64,000 bases of DNA from Aurelia coerulea (GCA_039566865.1 CM076958.1:8222501-8286500); one strand, 5' to 3'. Shown: positions 13,101-28,100, numbered from the stretch's first letter. Made by a program: numbers and translations. Notes: generated by a model not told the origin, from the sequence alone.

Positions 13101-16100
13101 AGTGGATGCCCTATGACCATGAATTCAGTTTTTTTGGGATTGGGGCTAAGTTTGTTCACCCTCATCCACTCAGAGAGATTGGAAAGCCCTTGATGTGCGT
13201 CCCAACGTATTCCCATCGGATACGTCCCCCTTCCTTCCAGACCACTAAGATATGGAGAGAGCGAAGGGGACTTCGCTGTCTGGAAGGAAAGTAGGATCAT
13301 GATGCGAACCGTCGCTGAGGGAGGAGTGGTGGGTCGATTTTATTGCTGTGCACTGCTTGTTGCTCACAAAGAAGGCTGAAATGAGCTCAGATTTTTCCTA
13401 TATACTGACCTATTTCCTAGGGGCTACGAAACTGCTCTCCCCAGGTCTCTCAAGCAGTCTCGGGTGTGTAGAACATGAGAGTCTTGGAATTTCGTGAGAC
13501 TTCTCCGGTGAGAATACCAACGTATTCTCATCGGATACGTCCCCCTTCCTTCCAGACCACTAAGATATGGAGAGAGCTTCGGGGGCCGCAGATCTGGACT
13601 AAACGAAAAATGAAGACAGAAAATAAATACACTAAATATTTTTCCAAACATCATACATAATATAGAGCCTCCTCCATTACTCAAGTAGAATAGGTTCGTA
13701 GAAGATCGGCGCCAAATGAAAACAACGAGGAGCACAAATGTTATGAACATTGCAAGTTATAAAAGATCATCGTACTCGGAAAATTACATAATTTGGAGAC
13801 ACCTGTGAATTTATTCGTTTCCTATCTTATTTCCTATGTCCCTTATTGGTTTGAACTTATCGGTCTCTGACGGGTTGGGCTGGAAGGTTCCCCCCAAAAT
13901 TACATCAAGATAATTTATCTTTAGCGCTAATCCTCTAATAGTTCACTCAGATAGTTGTAGAAGGATGACAAACAATAATTATTTTGGAACTAATAATGAA
14001 GACAAATGAGAAGGAGAACCCTCCAACCCAACCACTCAGAACAGCAGCTTAGAGCCGTGTATTAAGGTCTTTAGTTAGGCCCCTGAGTGGTTGAGAAGAA
14101 GTAAGCGATCCTTTAAATTGCTTTTGAAAAACTCCTTGCAATGCTTGGTCAAGCAAGGATATATAATCTCGATTCAAAACCCTTGACGGATCTATTCTTG
14201 CCACAACGATCCAAGCATCAGAAAATGTTCTTGTTCTCCTCTGATAAGATTGCTCCCGCAATTAGGGCTTCAGTGAGATACTATTATGATAAATGCCAGT
14301 GTTGCTGAAAGAATATAATATTATATAATTATAGCCTTGAACCATAGAAATATGCCTTGAACCTATCGCTAGCGATACCTTGCTTCATGGCAGTATTTTG
14401 TTACCAAAAACATACAGCAAAAAAATTGACCTAAAACCTAAAGCTAGCGATTTCATGCTTAAACGCAGATCTTTCGTTGCTTGAAAACATGCAGTAAAAT
14501 ATTTTAGTCGATAGTTGACGATGTCGTGCTAGGGCGCAGATCTTTCGTTGCTGAGAAGCGTGCATAAAATTCTAAGCCTAAAGCTAACGATGTCATGCTA
14601 AAGCCTGGTTCTCATATAATCTCAAAGCGTGCATAAAATTCTAAGCCTAAAGCTAACGATGTCATGCTAAAGCGCAGATCTCTCGTTGCTGAAAAACATG
14701 CATAAAATTCTTAGCCTAAAGCTAACGATGTCATGCTAAAACGCAGATCTTTCGTTGCTAAAAACATGCATAAAATTCTAGGCCTAAAGCTAACGATGTC
14801 ATGCTAAAATGCAGATCTCCCGTTGCTGAAAAACATACATAAAATTCCCACATGCTAAAGCGCAGATCTCTCGTTGCTCAAAAACATGCATAAAATTCTC
14901 AGCCCAAAGCTAACGATATCATGCTAAAACGCAGATCTCTCGTTGCTGAAAAACATACATAAAATTCTCAGCCCAAAGCTAACGATGTCATGCTAAAATG
15001 CAGATCTCTCGTTGCTGAAAAACATGCATAGAAATTTTCAAGCCTAAAGCTAACGATGTCATGCTAAAACGTAGATCTTTCGTTGCTGAAAAACATGCAT
15101 ATAATTCTAGGCCTAAAGCTAACGATGTCATGCTAAAACGCAGATCTCTCGTTGCTGAGAAACATGCATAAAATTCTTAACCTAAATCTAACGATGTCAT
15201 GCTTAAACGCAGATCTTTCACTGCTGAAAACATGTTATGTTGTAAAGGGGGCCTCGTCCATATCAACACAAGAGAAACGCTAGTTTTGATCCATTTATCT
15301 CAGATATACTTTTTCAAGTTAATGATAAACAATCAGGGAATAAACATTTTTGAAAACGACATGTCTCGTGAGAGTTTCTTTTATCTGAATTATGTCTCTT
15401 GAGGGAGTTGACCTTTCATCATAGATTCGTTAGCGTTCACAACATAAAAGCAAATTTGTCAAGCCGAAGAAACATAAAATCGAATTGAAACTAGGCCTAA
15501 GAAACAAATGTTTTCTGACATTTCAGTGTGAATGAAGATGATAACTTACTGCCTGGACTGTGGCAGGAGTATACATTACATTTCGTTTTGTTTCAAGTAC
15601 TGCATATAGTTGACACCGATCTGTCTGCCCAAGGGCCTTAGGCCATGTCAGCGACGGGAGCAACATTCATTTTGATAGAGATTTTATTACTGTAAGCACT
15701 GCTTGTTGCTCACAAAGAAGGCTGAAATGAGCTCAGATTTTTCCTATATACTAACCTATTCCCTAGGGGCTACGAAACTGCTCTCCCCAGGCCTCTCAAG
15801 CAGTCTCAGGTGTGTAGAACATTTTGAATTTCGTGAGACTTCTCCGGTGAGAATACTCAATTAGTTTCGCTATTAGTATTAGTATTAGTATTAGTATTAC
15901 TATTAGTATTAGTATTAGTATTAGTATTAGTATCCGATGGGATCGTTATATTGGTATCTTTGGCATAAATGCTAGCCTTGGAGAATTTAAGTCACTTTTC
16001 CAAGTCATTCAAGTAAATGATGAAGAGAAGAGGGCCTAAACAAGAACCTTGGGGAATACCACAGGCTATATCTCTGGCTTTAGCATGCTGACCGTTCAGA

Positions 16101-19100
16101 GAGCAGAACTGTTTTCTATTATTTAAGTAGGATTCAAACCATTTCCCAGATTTGCCTCTGATTCCATATGCACGTATTTTTTTGAGTAATATGTCGTGAC
16201 CAACCGTCTCGAAGGCTTTCTTAAGGTCGAGAAAATAGTGAGATTAACGTTGCTGCGATCTACGTTTTCATACCAGAAGTCTGTGCTGCTTATGAGTGAT
16301 TTTATCGTGGAGTACAACTTACGAAAAGCTGCTTGGTTGCATGTAACACTCTCATTAATTTTGAGAAACGCAAGTAGTTGATCGTGCGTTAGTCGCTCTA
16401 GCATCCTTGAAAACACTGAGATTACAGAGATAGGTCTACCGGGTGACCCAGAAAAAAGTGACCCAACGCAATCTGCTTTAGAAAAATTAGTACGCGGCTA
16501 TTTGAAATACTTCAAACGTTGTTCTGTCGCTAAAAGACTGGCCTACATTATGAGTATTTTTTGGAATTCTTTTCGGCAATATTAATTTCCCAAATCAAAG
16601 ATTTTGGGAAAACGGGCAAGCTTGAAATCCACGAAAAGTCATCAAAAACAGGGGATCGATTAAAAACCATTTCAGATCTTCAAAACAATGAGGAAGGTGT
16701 TTCATTTCAACCTGGGAATAGGCAACTCAGTTAAAAGTTTCCAGATCAAGTTTATGGTCCCTAGGTACCTAAACATTTGGAGCTGAGCATAAAATGTTCT
16801 TTGTAAACTTGTGGAATTTCAAAGAAATTCAATTACCACGCAAGTCGAAATGTTCAAGAATTGCTTACAGAAAAGCAGGAGTATCCTTGTCCCTTGAGAC
16901 AAGAATATTTAGGTATCTAGGGACTATAAACTTGCTCTGACGACATCCGATTGAGTTGCCAATTCTCAGGCTGAAATGAAACATGCTCCTCGTTACTTTG
17001 AAGATCTGAAAAGGCTACAAATCGATCCCCTGTTTTGGACGACTTTTTGAAGATTTCAAGCATGTCCTTTTTCTCAAAATCCTTAATTCGGGAAATTTAC
17101 CATGTCGAAAAAAATTGCGAAAAATACTCATAATGTAGGCTAGTCCTTTAGCGACATAACAACGTTTGGAGTATTTCAATCAGCCACTTACTTTTCTTTC
17201 TATGAAAGATTGCGTTGGGTCACTTTTTTTTGGGTCACCCGGTATAGTTGTTTAGATCAGTTTTTTGGCCTGACTTGTAAATTGGGGTGACTCTCGCTAA
17301 TTTCCAGATGTCAGGAAAAACAACATTCGTAAGTGATCAGTTATAAATATGATATAAATCATATTTTCTTTCTTAAAATTTCAAAAGAAAGTTTTCAGAA
17401 GACTGTCCCCGTGGGGCATTTTACTCTTTCGAAAATCGTACGAGATTTTTTCAAAAATAAAGGATTTAGACGGAATTTTGGTGGATTTTCTCGAAAGGAA
17501 AAGGATTTTGGCCAAAGTTGACTAGCAATGGTCTCATGTCCAATAAAGCTTTCTTGGATCTGATTAAACTTTTTCTTTCAAGTAAGTGTGGTCTAGAAAA
17601 GAGATCCATAAAAAAGTAGCGTTTGTCCCCAACGAAAAGCCAACGGCAAAAATCAAAACAAGGAAGCAACTTAAGTGTAAGCAAAATCAAATCTATGTAT
17701 CAACCTGCCTAGTATTTAATCCCTTTTTGGCAAAGCAATCCAGCCGATATTGCCAGGAGCTTTCCCGCATTCTATTTTTGAGATTGATGTTTATTGCTCT
17801 GTTTAATTTTAGGATGTTACTACTGATGAAGGCTTATGCCAAAACGTTTAATGAAAGTGTTTTTCGTGAATATCTATAGATTTGACGATTTATTAATCCA
17901 TTGCCTAATTGCTAGATCTATTGAGCCATTACTCATTCAATTAATTGATTGACAAGTTCATAAGTTCATAATTGATAAGTTCATTATTGATTGATAAAGT
18001 TTTGAGACAAAACACGAAACGTGTTTACAATAATGGTTTTTTAATATGAAGATTTTTTGGTTTTAATTTTATTGATTGATAACATTTTGAGACAAAACAC
18101 GAAACGTGTAAGTGTGTTTACAATAATGGTTTTTTAATATGAAGGTATGAAATTACCAAAGTATAGCGATTGATAAGTTAATTCATTAATTAGACTTCAA
18201 TCTAATTTACCAATTTATTGATTTATTTAATTTTTTCTTTCACCAGGGATTATTGTCAGTGATCTTAATTGATCCCGTTTGATGGACGCTAAATTATACT
18301 TCGGTAATTTCATATTTTCCTATAAATAACCATTATTTCAAACACACTTACACGCTTCTTGTTAGTGTGCTTAAAGTAAGAGTTATTTATAGGAAAACGA
18401 GAAATTACCGAAGTATGATTTATTTATTTGTAAATGTATTGTTTTTCTTCTGTTGTAGGGCATCACTGGTAAAGTTGCAGAAATAAAAATAAACCAAATG
18501 TTAGCTGACTTACAACTCGTTGATAAGACCAATGCAAAATCAATGACATTGTCCGGCGGAATGAAGAGAAAACTATGGTATGGTTACTTCTCATTTCCTG
18601 TTGAGTTATCATGTGTCCCTACTCAGAACATCTTGTGCAACGTGAAGCGGAACATGTGGAAAAAATTGAGGGAGCTGCTTTAAATTCATATTTCTCAAAG
18701 CTTAACTTAAATTTCGACATCTCGCTCAATTAAGAATAATCAGAATAATCAGGTCTTAGAAAATCATATAAAGAGTGCCCAAATGTGAAATTTGCTAAAA
18801 CAGGTGATCGATGTTGAATTATGTACTTATGTAAAGCACTTCACATCTAAAGGATATGAAAAAATGGGCACTACTCTGATGTTCTCCATATGCATAGGGT
18901 ATAGAATAGTTGTTATGATTCTTTTTCTAGAATTTGGCTGCCAACCTACCAAAGTTCCCAGGTTATGATATATTTTGCAGCTATGCTCCAAATACCCTCT
19001 CGTGTATTACAGACTGCTACTTATTCGGCTCTCATGATTGTTTGCTAATATGATGAAAAGACGGAAGCTAAAATGATTCGTCAAGAGACGAAGTTATATC

Positions 19101-22100
19101 GTGGTGTTTTCATCATTTGCATGCAGTTAGCTCATCTCATCAGCATAATTCTACTACTTGGTATGAACTTGTCATAAACATTGGAGAACATGACGCCACC
19201 TTGTTTAGGGGTGAAGCTGTGGAAAATTTCAGAAGACTTCCATGAGAATTTAGCAAGACGTCGGATTTTCTCCCTCACCATGCTTTACAATGGAAGAATG
19301 GGTACCTGTCAAATTGGAATGAATACAGTGATAATGCAAGCTGATGTCATAGCAGCTGAAGCTGATTCTGTTTAAAAAAACCAACGAAGCACTTCTGAAA
19401 GAAATTCCGTTTTTTGGAATGGCTTCATTTGCCTCAGCTTTCATTGTCGCACGTCAATTTATGATATCGTGTGACATGTCGCCAGTTCTTATGCTGTTAT
19501 AAGATTTGGCGTCATTTCCCTGCAGCTGTGCAATAGCTTTGATTGGAGACCCAGATGTCGTTTTCTTGGATGAGCCAACTAGTGGAATGGATGCATATGC
19601 AAGGAGAGCCACTTGGGATCTGTTGGAAAAGTACACCCAGAACAAAACAGTTGTACTTACTACACATTTTATGTAAGTACACATTAATCTACTACTTTAG
19701 TGCAGGTATTTTCCCTTTGTTAAATACCACATATTTTCTTTTTGGTCTTATACTTTGGGTGTGTCATATTTTCATGAATTTCTAGGCTCAAGGCCCTTTC
19801 TAAGATGTCATCATAAAATATGCTGGATAAAACCAATTCATATATATTCACAGATTTCAGGGACAGATCTTGAGGACTCATTTCAAAATTTTGCATTTTA
19901 TCACATATTATAAATAGTACGTATTTCAAATGATTGCTTGGATTTGCACAGATTTCAAGAAAAGATCTTTAAGCCAAAAAAGATAAAACTTTTTGCCGAG
20001 TGATGATGTCGTTCTCTCTTGTCTAAAAATCTAAGGAGCTTTAACACAAAAGCTCAAAGAAAAATCATGCTGGCAGAGGAAACAGAATTACAAAATTTGT
20101 ATGCATAACTTCTTGGTGCATTTTAAGTTGATTGTAAGTAGTTGTAAGTATATTAGATATCATTGTAATTAGTTTCCTTTTCTGTTATTAGTCATGGTAG
20201 GCTTTTAATTTTCGTAAAGTTTTTGGCGCAGCCCCCAAAAATCAGTCATACTGACTGACGTGGCTACCGTGCATAAATAATTTCAAAAAAGAAACAAATG
20301 AACAATGGTGATAATTGCGAAACAAAAAGTAGTGATTTTCAGAATAATTTTTTGTAGTTTTGATGAAAGATCTCTTTCTCAGCGATGATCTCTAATCATT
20401 ATGTAAATTGCTTACTTCTTTTCACTCTGGTTAGACAACAGTAAGTTCTCTTTAGTTCACGTGGAATCTTGTAAACATTTTGATATTTCAGTTGAAATTG
20501 CAATAGTTTTTAATGTTTCTAAAGGGATGAGGCAGACTATCTTGGAGACCGAATTGCGATCATGGCTGATGGAGAACTGCGTTGCTGTGGCAGTTCTTTG
20601 TACCTCAAGAAAAGGTGCGTGTATTCATATGTCTCAATTTTGCTTGATTAAGCCTCCGTGCTGACATTTTTTATATGATATCTAAATTTTGTTGTCTTTG
20701 CTGATGATAATAGGTGTGGAAAAGGTGTCTTACTAGACTATTGGTCTGTGTCAAAGCTTTCACTCATCTTCTGGAAAAGCTTTTTCACTGTTGTACCTGC
20801 TGGCATTCTTTAATATAATAATAATGATAATAATAATAATAATGACTAATAATAATAATAATAATAAAGGCCCTGTTACACTACAAGGATATTCTTCGGA
20901 TATTCTTGAGACATGCCATAAATAGCATATCCATCAGATATCTTGCTGTGTAACATGCCCAAGGATATTCCAGTGGATAAAAAGACCAATTAACGAGAAG
21001 GAAAAAATATCCGATCTTGCTGGGAATAGAATCAAATCGATTTGATTTTATTCCGAATATCCGAGTTGCAGGAACAAAGACATGAGAGATGCCGACTGTC
21101 TGGTGACGTCATGTGGTAACTACATGGCAAGTTTTGAAGTTTTGAAGAACATCTTTCGTCATTTGCTAGAGAAGGAAAAGGCGTTCTCGTTCATGAAATG
21201 AACTTGCGGAGAACTCTAACCTTGGAAATTTGACCTGAAATTTTCCAATGCTAGGTAGTTTGTAAGCATCAATCATGTCACCTTCGAGAAAGTAGTAGCA
21301 AGCTTCCACCTCTTGTTATTTTCTAGTGAATTCGCATGAATGATGACAGAAAACGTGGCAATAATAGAGCAAACAAGGACTTTTTATGTCGTCAATTTCC
21401 TCGTTCATATCTAGGCCTCCAGAATTGAAATAGCGCGCACTTTTTAAATGAATGAGCTTTCTCCACTAAACGATTATCGTACCTAAAATCTGCTGAACCT
21501 AAGATATTGAAAAATATTCGATCAGATATTTCGTCACATCTATTTATGGAATATCCGACAGAATATCCTTGCAGTGTAACAGGGCCTTAAGAATAATAAT
21601 GATAATAATAATAGTAATAATAATAATAATGATAATAATAATAATAATAATAATAATGACTAATAATAATAATAAGAATAATAATGATAATAATAATATC
21701 ATTAATAATAATAATAGTAATAATAATAATAATGATAAAGAATTTATTTAAAGTTGGATACAAAGTATAGCTAACTCTAAGAATAGGGTAACTAATTCAA
21801 ACCAACTATTTACAAAAATACAGTATTTACAATTTCAGCTACTTACAGATATTACAATTACAACTGTCTCCATTCCATTGTTTGACTTGAATTTTGAACG
21901 AGTCTATAGATTGGGTTGGCTTTATCTCATCAGGTAAAGCGTTCCATAGAATACTGCCTTTGAAGACAATTGAATTTAAGCTGTTTAAAACAGTTTTAGC
22001 TTTTGGTAGCTGTAATAGATCTTTTGCTCTAAGGTCGTAAGTCACTTCCTTTCTTATGAACAGATCCCACATGAATGTTGGATTTTGGCAATTTAAAGAT

Positions 22101-25100
22101 GTTAGTCATTAGCTTAAGGAGGTTTTTTACATGGGCTGTCCAAGGGCCTATAGGACGAGATATTATAGTCGTCCTGTTGCAGTTAATTTCTAATGTTTGG
22201 TTTGAAAAAAACTTACCTATATTCTCCTTGGTGGTTTCTTCTTTCATAAATTTCTTTGTTTTGCTTTCTAAATGACATAAATCACATGTTTTCTCAAGTA
22301 GAAATGAACTGTTTGATTGTGCCACCTCGTCTCTTGGCGACCATTTGCAATGTACATAACAGAAGTGATGTTGCTGTTGTTCTCAGCCTCTTGAATTATT
22401 GAATGGGTCTGTCATGCGCTGTCTCTTATCCAATCAGGAAGCTATAAGTGTGTCATGTGACGGTCCATGGCTCGTTACCTTCATTCTGTTTGAAAAACCC
22501 GCGCAACAATACAGCAACCAATCCAAATTGAGAGGTGTCAGGACACGCTTCTATATATGGTAGTGGCTGGGTTACAAGCCTTGGTAGACGAAGAAGCAAT
22601 AAGAAACAGCGCATGTCACACCCATCCTCCTTCCGACGCTGGCCAAAGATTAATCTCACTTTCGTTAGTTCTCCATAAATTAAAAATGGCGTTGCTGAAA
22701 CAGTATGCAGGGCAAGCTGTTTATTTCAACTTGAGAAAAGATGGGATATTTGTCGTTTAGATGGCAAAACCAAGAAATTTATGAAAGAAGAAACCACCAA
22801 GGAGAACATAGGTAAGTTTTTCAAAGCAAACATTAGAAATTAACTGCAACGGGACGACTATAATCTCTCGTCCTATAGGCCCTTGGACTGTCTATTCACT
22901 GTTCCTTTGTAGAAGCTCTTCGAATGAGGCTTCTTAATCATTGAAAAGTATACGTAGAGCACTTTTGTGGATTTTTTTTATCTCCCTGTTGGCGGTTTTT
23001 CCGCAAAACATGCAAATTAACGGACAATAGCTTAGGCTTGACAGTATAAAAGCATTGTATAGCAGCCTTGCTTTCTTGAAGTCAAGTAGTCTTGCCACTC
23101 TAGAGAATGCAGTTATTTTTCTACTTGTTTTGACACACAAGGACTTGACATGATCTGTAAACTTCAGTTCCGAGTCGATGGTAATTTCAAGGAGTTTCAC
23201 ATCATCTTTTGGGACTAAAACCAGATCATCAACTTCAATACAGATGTTTGATTTTTTGATAGTCCAGGGAACAACACTTGAAATTTTCCAGGATTTGCCA
23301 CCATGCGGTTAGAGTCGAACCATTTAAGAACATTTTCAATATCAACTTCTAAACAAGAAATGTTGATGTAATCGCATCAAGTATAGATCAATTAAAGACA
23401 ACCAGGACGACCAAGCCTCGGAATCAGTGCTATCTTGTTGTTGTTGTTTCTGTGCTGAACGGACAAGTTTTGTTTGGTCCTTCGATTATTTCAAATACAG
23501 AAATAACATCTACGGGAAAAAGGAATTGTTATTCAATGCTACCAACAAAATTCGCAAGAAATCAAGGAAAAGACCCGATAAAGATGGCTTAGCATCATAT
23601 CTTTGGTCGAAATTTGACATCCCAGAAGATGACGCATTGAAAATAATAGATGACCAAGAATCAGATAGTTCTATTCCCCTCGAGACCTACGAGGATAGGA
23701 GTATATCGTAGGGGAGACCGGGGACAATTGTAGCGCGGGGCAATTGTAACACTGCCTCTCACGCCTTACAGAAAAGTGCAAAAAATCTAATTTTGCACAG
23801 AACATGCTCATTCTAACCCTCTACATACGACTTGAGATACAGGAATAGTCAGCCAAGTTTGCAAGATTTTTGGGGGGAAAACATGTTTTTAGTACGAAAG
23901 TAAATACGTGCTTTCACTGTAAATTTGTGTCTGAAAGATTTTGCTCTAGATTAAAAAATTCATTTTCACATCAAAGACATGGTATCTATTTAGGATCAAG
24001 ACTACGTTAAATCTTTTAAGCTCCACTGCTTATGAGATTTGAAACTGGAAAATAACGATAGCTGACCAGGTACGGGCAGTATAAGATGTCCGATGCTTTG
24101 ATTTTGATTCATTTTCTAATCTGGTCGTACAATGAGCATCTTTGCAATATTACAGACTTCAGAATTGAAATTTTAAAAGAATAATTTTTTTTCAATCGAT
24201 TCAATTTCTTTCAATCGATTTAATTTTTTTCAACTGATGCACCCAAATTTACAAAGAAATAGAAAGTACATCTTATTTTTAATTTGTTCTTTTGAAAGCG
24301 ATGAATAAGCTGCCACCTGGTGCTACATTTTGTGCAAGGAAAGAGCAAAGTCGTGCAATAATCATCCGTGATGATTTCAAACAATTGTAACAATTGCCGT
24401 GTTACCGGGGTAATTGTAACACTTGACCGCTGATTTTGAAACTATCACAGCGTCGCAAAAAATTGGTTCTAATTGATGGAAGCCAATGTCTATATTATTC
24501 CAAGGGATGCCACTACAATATAATTTACCTTCAAGAGCGCAATTATTCATTATTTCGACGATGTGGCTGATTTTCCAAAATGTGTTGCAATTAACCCCGG
24601 TCTCCCCTACTTTATTTCTCAAGTACAACCACAGTTTCTAACCTCCAAGATAGCTCACAAACAGAATCCTCCGTCGTCCAGGAGAATTCACAATCTGATT
24701 CCTCAGATTCGAGTCCACCTGTAGATGGTGCCCCTCGACCACGAGACCATTTTTATGAGGATTTACTTCATTTCAAGAAATACATGCACGGCGAGCTCCT
24801 TGAGCTGGAAGCCCTCGTTTCAAACAGGTCGATATCGGAGTCCAAAAGATTGCCGCCTGCAAAATCTCTGGACTATGAAAGGCTCCTTATTAGAAATCTC
24901 GAGGATAGGATGATATCATTGGAAAGACAACTTGCCTGTAAAAAAAATGTTATCGAGAAGTTTTTGAAATCTTCGAGATCAGAAAGCAAGGCCCTCCATG
25001 TTAATAAACAATCATGTTTCTCGAGACCCCCTTTAAACGAAAGACAGAGTTCAGAGCCTATTGAAACAAGCACAATTCCACACGGTGAAAGAAAGGCTCT

Positions 25101-28100
25101 GAAACAATCAGTAAGATAAGAGAAGGAGAGAGAGAAAGAGAAAGAACCGCAGTCCTGGCGTAAACAAAGACGCACCTAAGCAAGGACCAAATGAAAATGG
25201 GCAGGAAAGGCAAATGCCACAAATGTCAGTGATAGTAAAATACAAGTGGTACAACATCCCAAAAAGAACATTCCCAAAAAGGTACGACATCCCAAAAAGA
25301 ACATTCAAAATACGAGGGAAAATTCGAAAGCAAACAGAGGGGGAGAGAGTTTGTTTATTCAACTGCAAGCAAAGCAACTGAATCTGCATCAAGCATCGGA
25401 AATATTGGCAATCAAAGTCAAGAACCTGGACCATGGAAAACGAACACTGTTTTTATTGTAGGAGACAGCATGATCTCAAACATCAATGAGAAGACCCTTA
25501 TCAGTAAATATTGCACGAAAGTACGCAGTTCCCCACTGAAGATCTTCAAGATTACATCAAACCCCTTATCAGGAAACAGCCAGATAAAATTGTTCTTGCG
25601 ATTGGCACGAATGACATCGAAAGAGGAACTGTCAACGATACCTTCAGCAGTGTTCAGAAAGTGATTCGTCGGATCATGGAAACTGTGGTTCTTTCGACGG
25701 TATGGTCACAGATGTGCTACTTCAACACGCTCCTATAAAGAAAAAGTACCTTCGCGCAAATTATGGGCCTTTTATGATCAGAGAACTGCGAAAAGAAATG
25801 ATGCGTCGCACCAGGTATCTTAACAAATATAACAAAGCCAAACTGATGAAAATCTTGAGGCTACAAACGGCAAAGAAATAAATGCGTGAAAATGCTGTGC
25901 AAAGCCATATATTACTATTACAAAAACCTGGATCTAAAAAATCTTACAGATCATCGTAAGTTTTAGAAAACTGTAAAACCAGCTTTCACAGACAAAGTAC
26001 AAGTATCTCAATCTATCACTTTTATTGAAAAAGGTGAAATGGTTAGTGATGATGTCAAAATTGCATAAATTTTTTAAAGATTATTTCGCTAATATCACGC
26101 AAGATCTAGAAATTACTGAAACAGGTGCCCACCCATCACCTACAATAGGTATACAAGACCCGCTAGATGAAGCTGCTTAAAATATAAAAACCATCCTAGC
26201 ATTAAGAAGATTAAGGAGTGGTTTACATGCTCAGATCGTTTCAATCTTAGCAAGTTACTGTTGAAGAGGTTTTTTGTCAACTTGGAAAATTAAACCCTAG
26301 GGAATCATCTCCTGTAGGAAGCATACCTGCGAAGGTCATACAAGAAAATACTGATATTTTTGCGCCAATTCTTCAAAGCCATTTCAACGCAAATATCTCG
26401 CAAAATGACTTCCCAGAACGATGAAAGGAATAGACATCTCATAACTTTACAAAAAGGACGATAATTTTGTAAAGAGACATTATAGAAAATGTATGGAAGA
26501 CTGATGGAATCGCAAATGAAAGCCTTTGCTCGCTGCTTTCTCAATGCACTGCTGTGCGGTTTTCGAGAGAATTATAGCAAACAGCATGCTCTCCTTCAGT
26601 TCATAGAAAACTGCAGAAAGGCACTGGACAGTGGAAACACTGCTGGGGAAGTGTTTATGGACCTTTCCAAAGCCTTTGGCTGCTTGAATCATGATTTATT
26701 AATCGCTAAATTGGAAGCATATGGCTTTAGCAGAGGAGCACTGCAGCGTATCCACAGCTATCTGGATGGGCGAAAGCAAAGAGTAAAGGTGATTGGGTCT
26801 CTCAGCACGCGGAGAGAGACTAGCGTAGGTGTACCACAGGGATCTGTTCTGGGACCTCTTTTGTTTAATATATACGTGAATGACCTGTTTATGTTTGTGA
26901 CGGACAGCAAGATATGCAACTATGCTGATGATACTACTATCTATGTCTGCGATAGCAATCATGAAAATATAATCAATAGATTAGAAAACGAAACCGTAAT
27001 CTTTTGAGAGTGGTTTTAGAATAACTGTATGAAGCTAATGGCGATAAGTGCCACTTGATGATTTTCGGTGAAAAAAGCAACTATTTATCGATAAAAATTG
27101 GAAATACAACCATCATAGAGATCACAGAGGAAAAAATACTTGGCGTCACTTTGGACGAACAACTTTCTTTCAAGATACACGTACAATCGTTATGCAAGAA
27201 AGCATGTGAAAAGCTTCACGCTCTATGGCATATTTCCTAGTTACTTGACACTGAAAAACTCAAGCATATCATGCGGCCTTTTATCTTATCCCAGTTCAGC
27301 CACTGCCCCTTAGTGTGGATGTTCTGTGACAGACACTTTGGTAGCAAGATCAACCACATTCACAAAAAGGCACGGAGCATCGCATGCAAGGATGGTATTT
27401 CTGATTTTAATGCACTTTTGACGAGAGATAATTCTGTATCTGTCTACGAACGGAATCTGCAGTTGCTGATGTCAGAGATCTACAAAACTTAGTCGAATAT
27501 CACCTCAAGCTTTATGACTGAGATTTTCATTGAGAAGAATCCCCCTTATCATCTAAGAAATGGAAGTCTTTTACAATGCCAAAGGCCCGGGCAGTTCGGT
27601 TTGGGATAGAGAGTATTGTTTTCTCGGGGTGTAAACTGTGGCTTGAACTCTCAAATGATACTAAACAGTCATTGAATATTTCCATCTTTAAAAAATGCAT
27701 AAAGGAGTGGAAGGCCGGCGACAACTTCCGATAATGCAAAACTTTCGTAGCGCAGGTTGGGTTCTTGAATTGATCTTGTTTTATGTATAATCAAAACTCG
27801 CCTGTGAATATGTAGCACTCATTGTTACATTGATTAGAGCTGTTGTTCTTTGTACTTGTGGTAATAATGTTATTTTTGTTTTAGTAGGCATCAGTTAGCT
27901 GTAATTTAGCTACTTTAAACGCCTACTATGAAGGCATTGATAATAATGATAGTATTAATAATCTATTTAGTTCTCAATTCCCTTTGTTGTTGGCAGGTAA
28001 AACAGTGACAAGTATTTTCCGATTACTATAGAAAGTGTTTCATTTTTCATTTTCATTTTTCATTTTAAATTCTTTATACACAAAAACCCTTCAGCTTACT

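Larger units (their letters stand above)
23385..27965 (+). mobile_element. LINE family B, near full span but internally deleted and decayed
   Basis: Order: ORF1 start (23427-23711), MITE insertion (23711-24607), ORF1 continuation with coiled coil and esterase (24618-25700), then a jump straight into the ORF2 linker ([13 protein letters not shown] at ~25735). The endonuclease is missing. RT follows at 26489-27007 and thumb/C-terminus at 27055-27740, then a 3' UTR with ATTTAGCTACTTTAAACGCC and a GATAATAATGATAG tail. Numerous stops and frameshifts. It fills much of the 9.1-kb intron. Related copies: 33838-34692, 43065-45400, 61300-64000. Confidence 0.83.

Noticed and set aside
14440..15235. CRISPR-like regular repeats
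   Set aside because: The whole ~68-bp unit is repeated with no unique spacers, and the genome is eukaryotic with introns. It is a tandem array.
21569..21751. Asn/Ile-rich ORF
   Set aside because: Translation of an AAT/ATG microsatellite.
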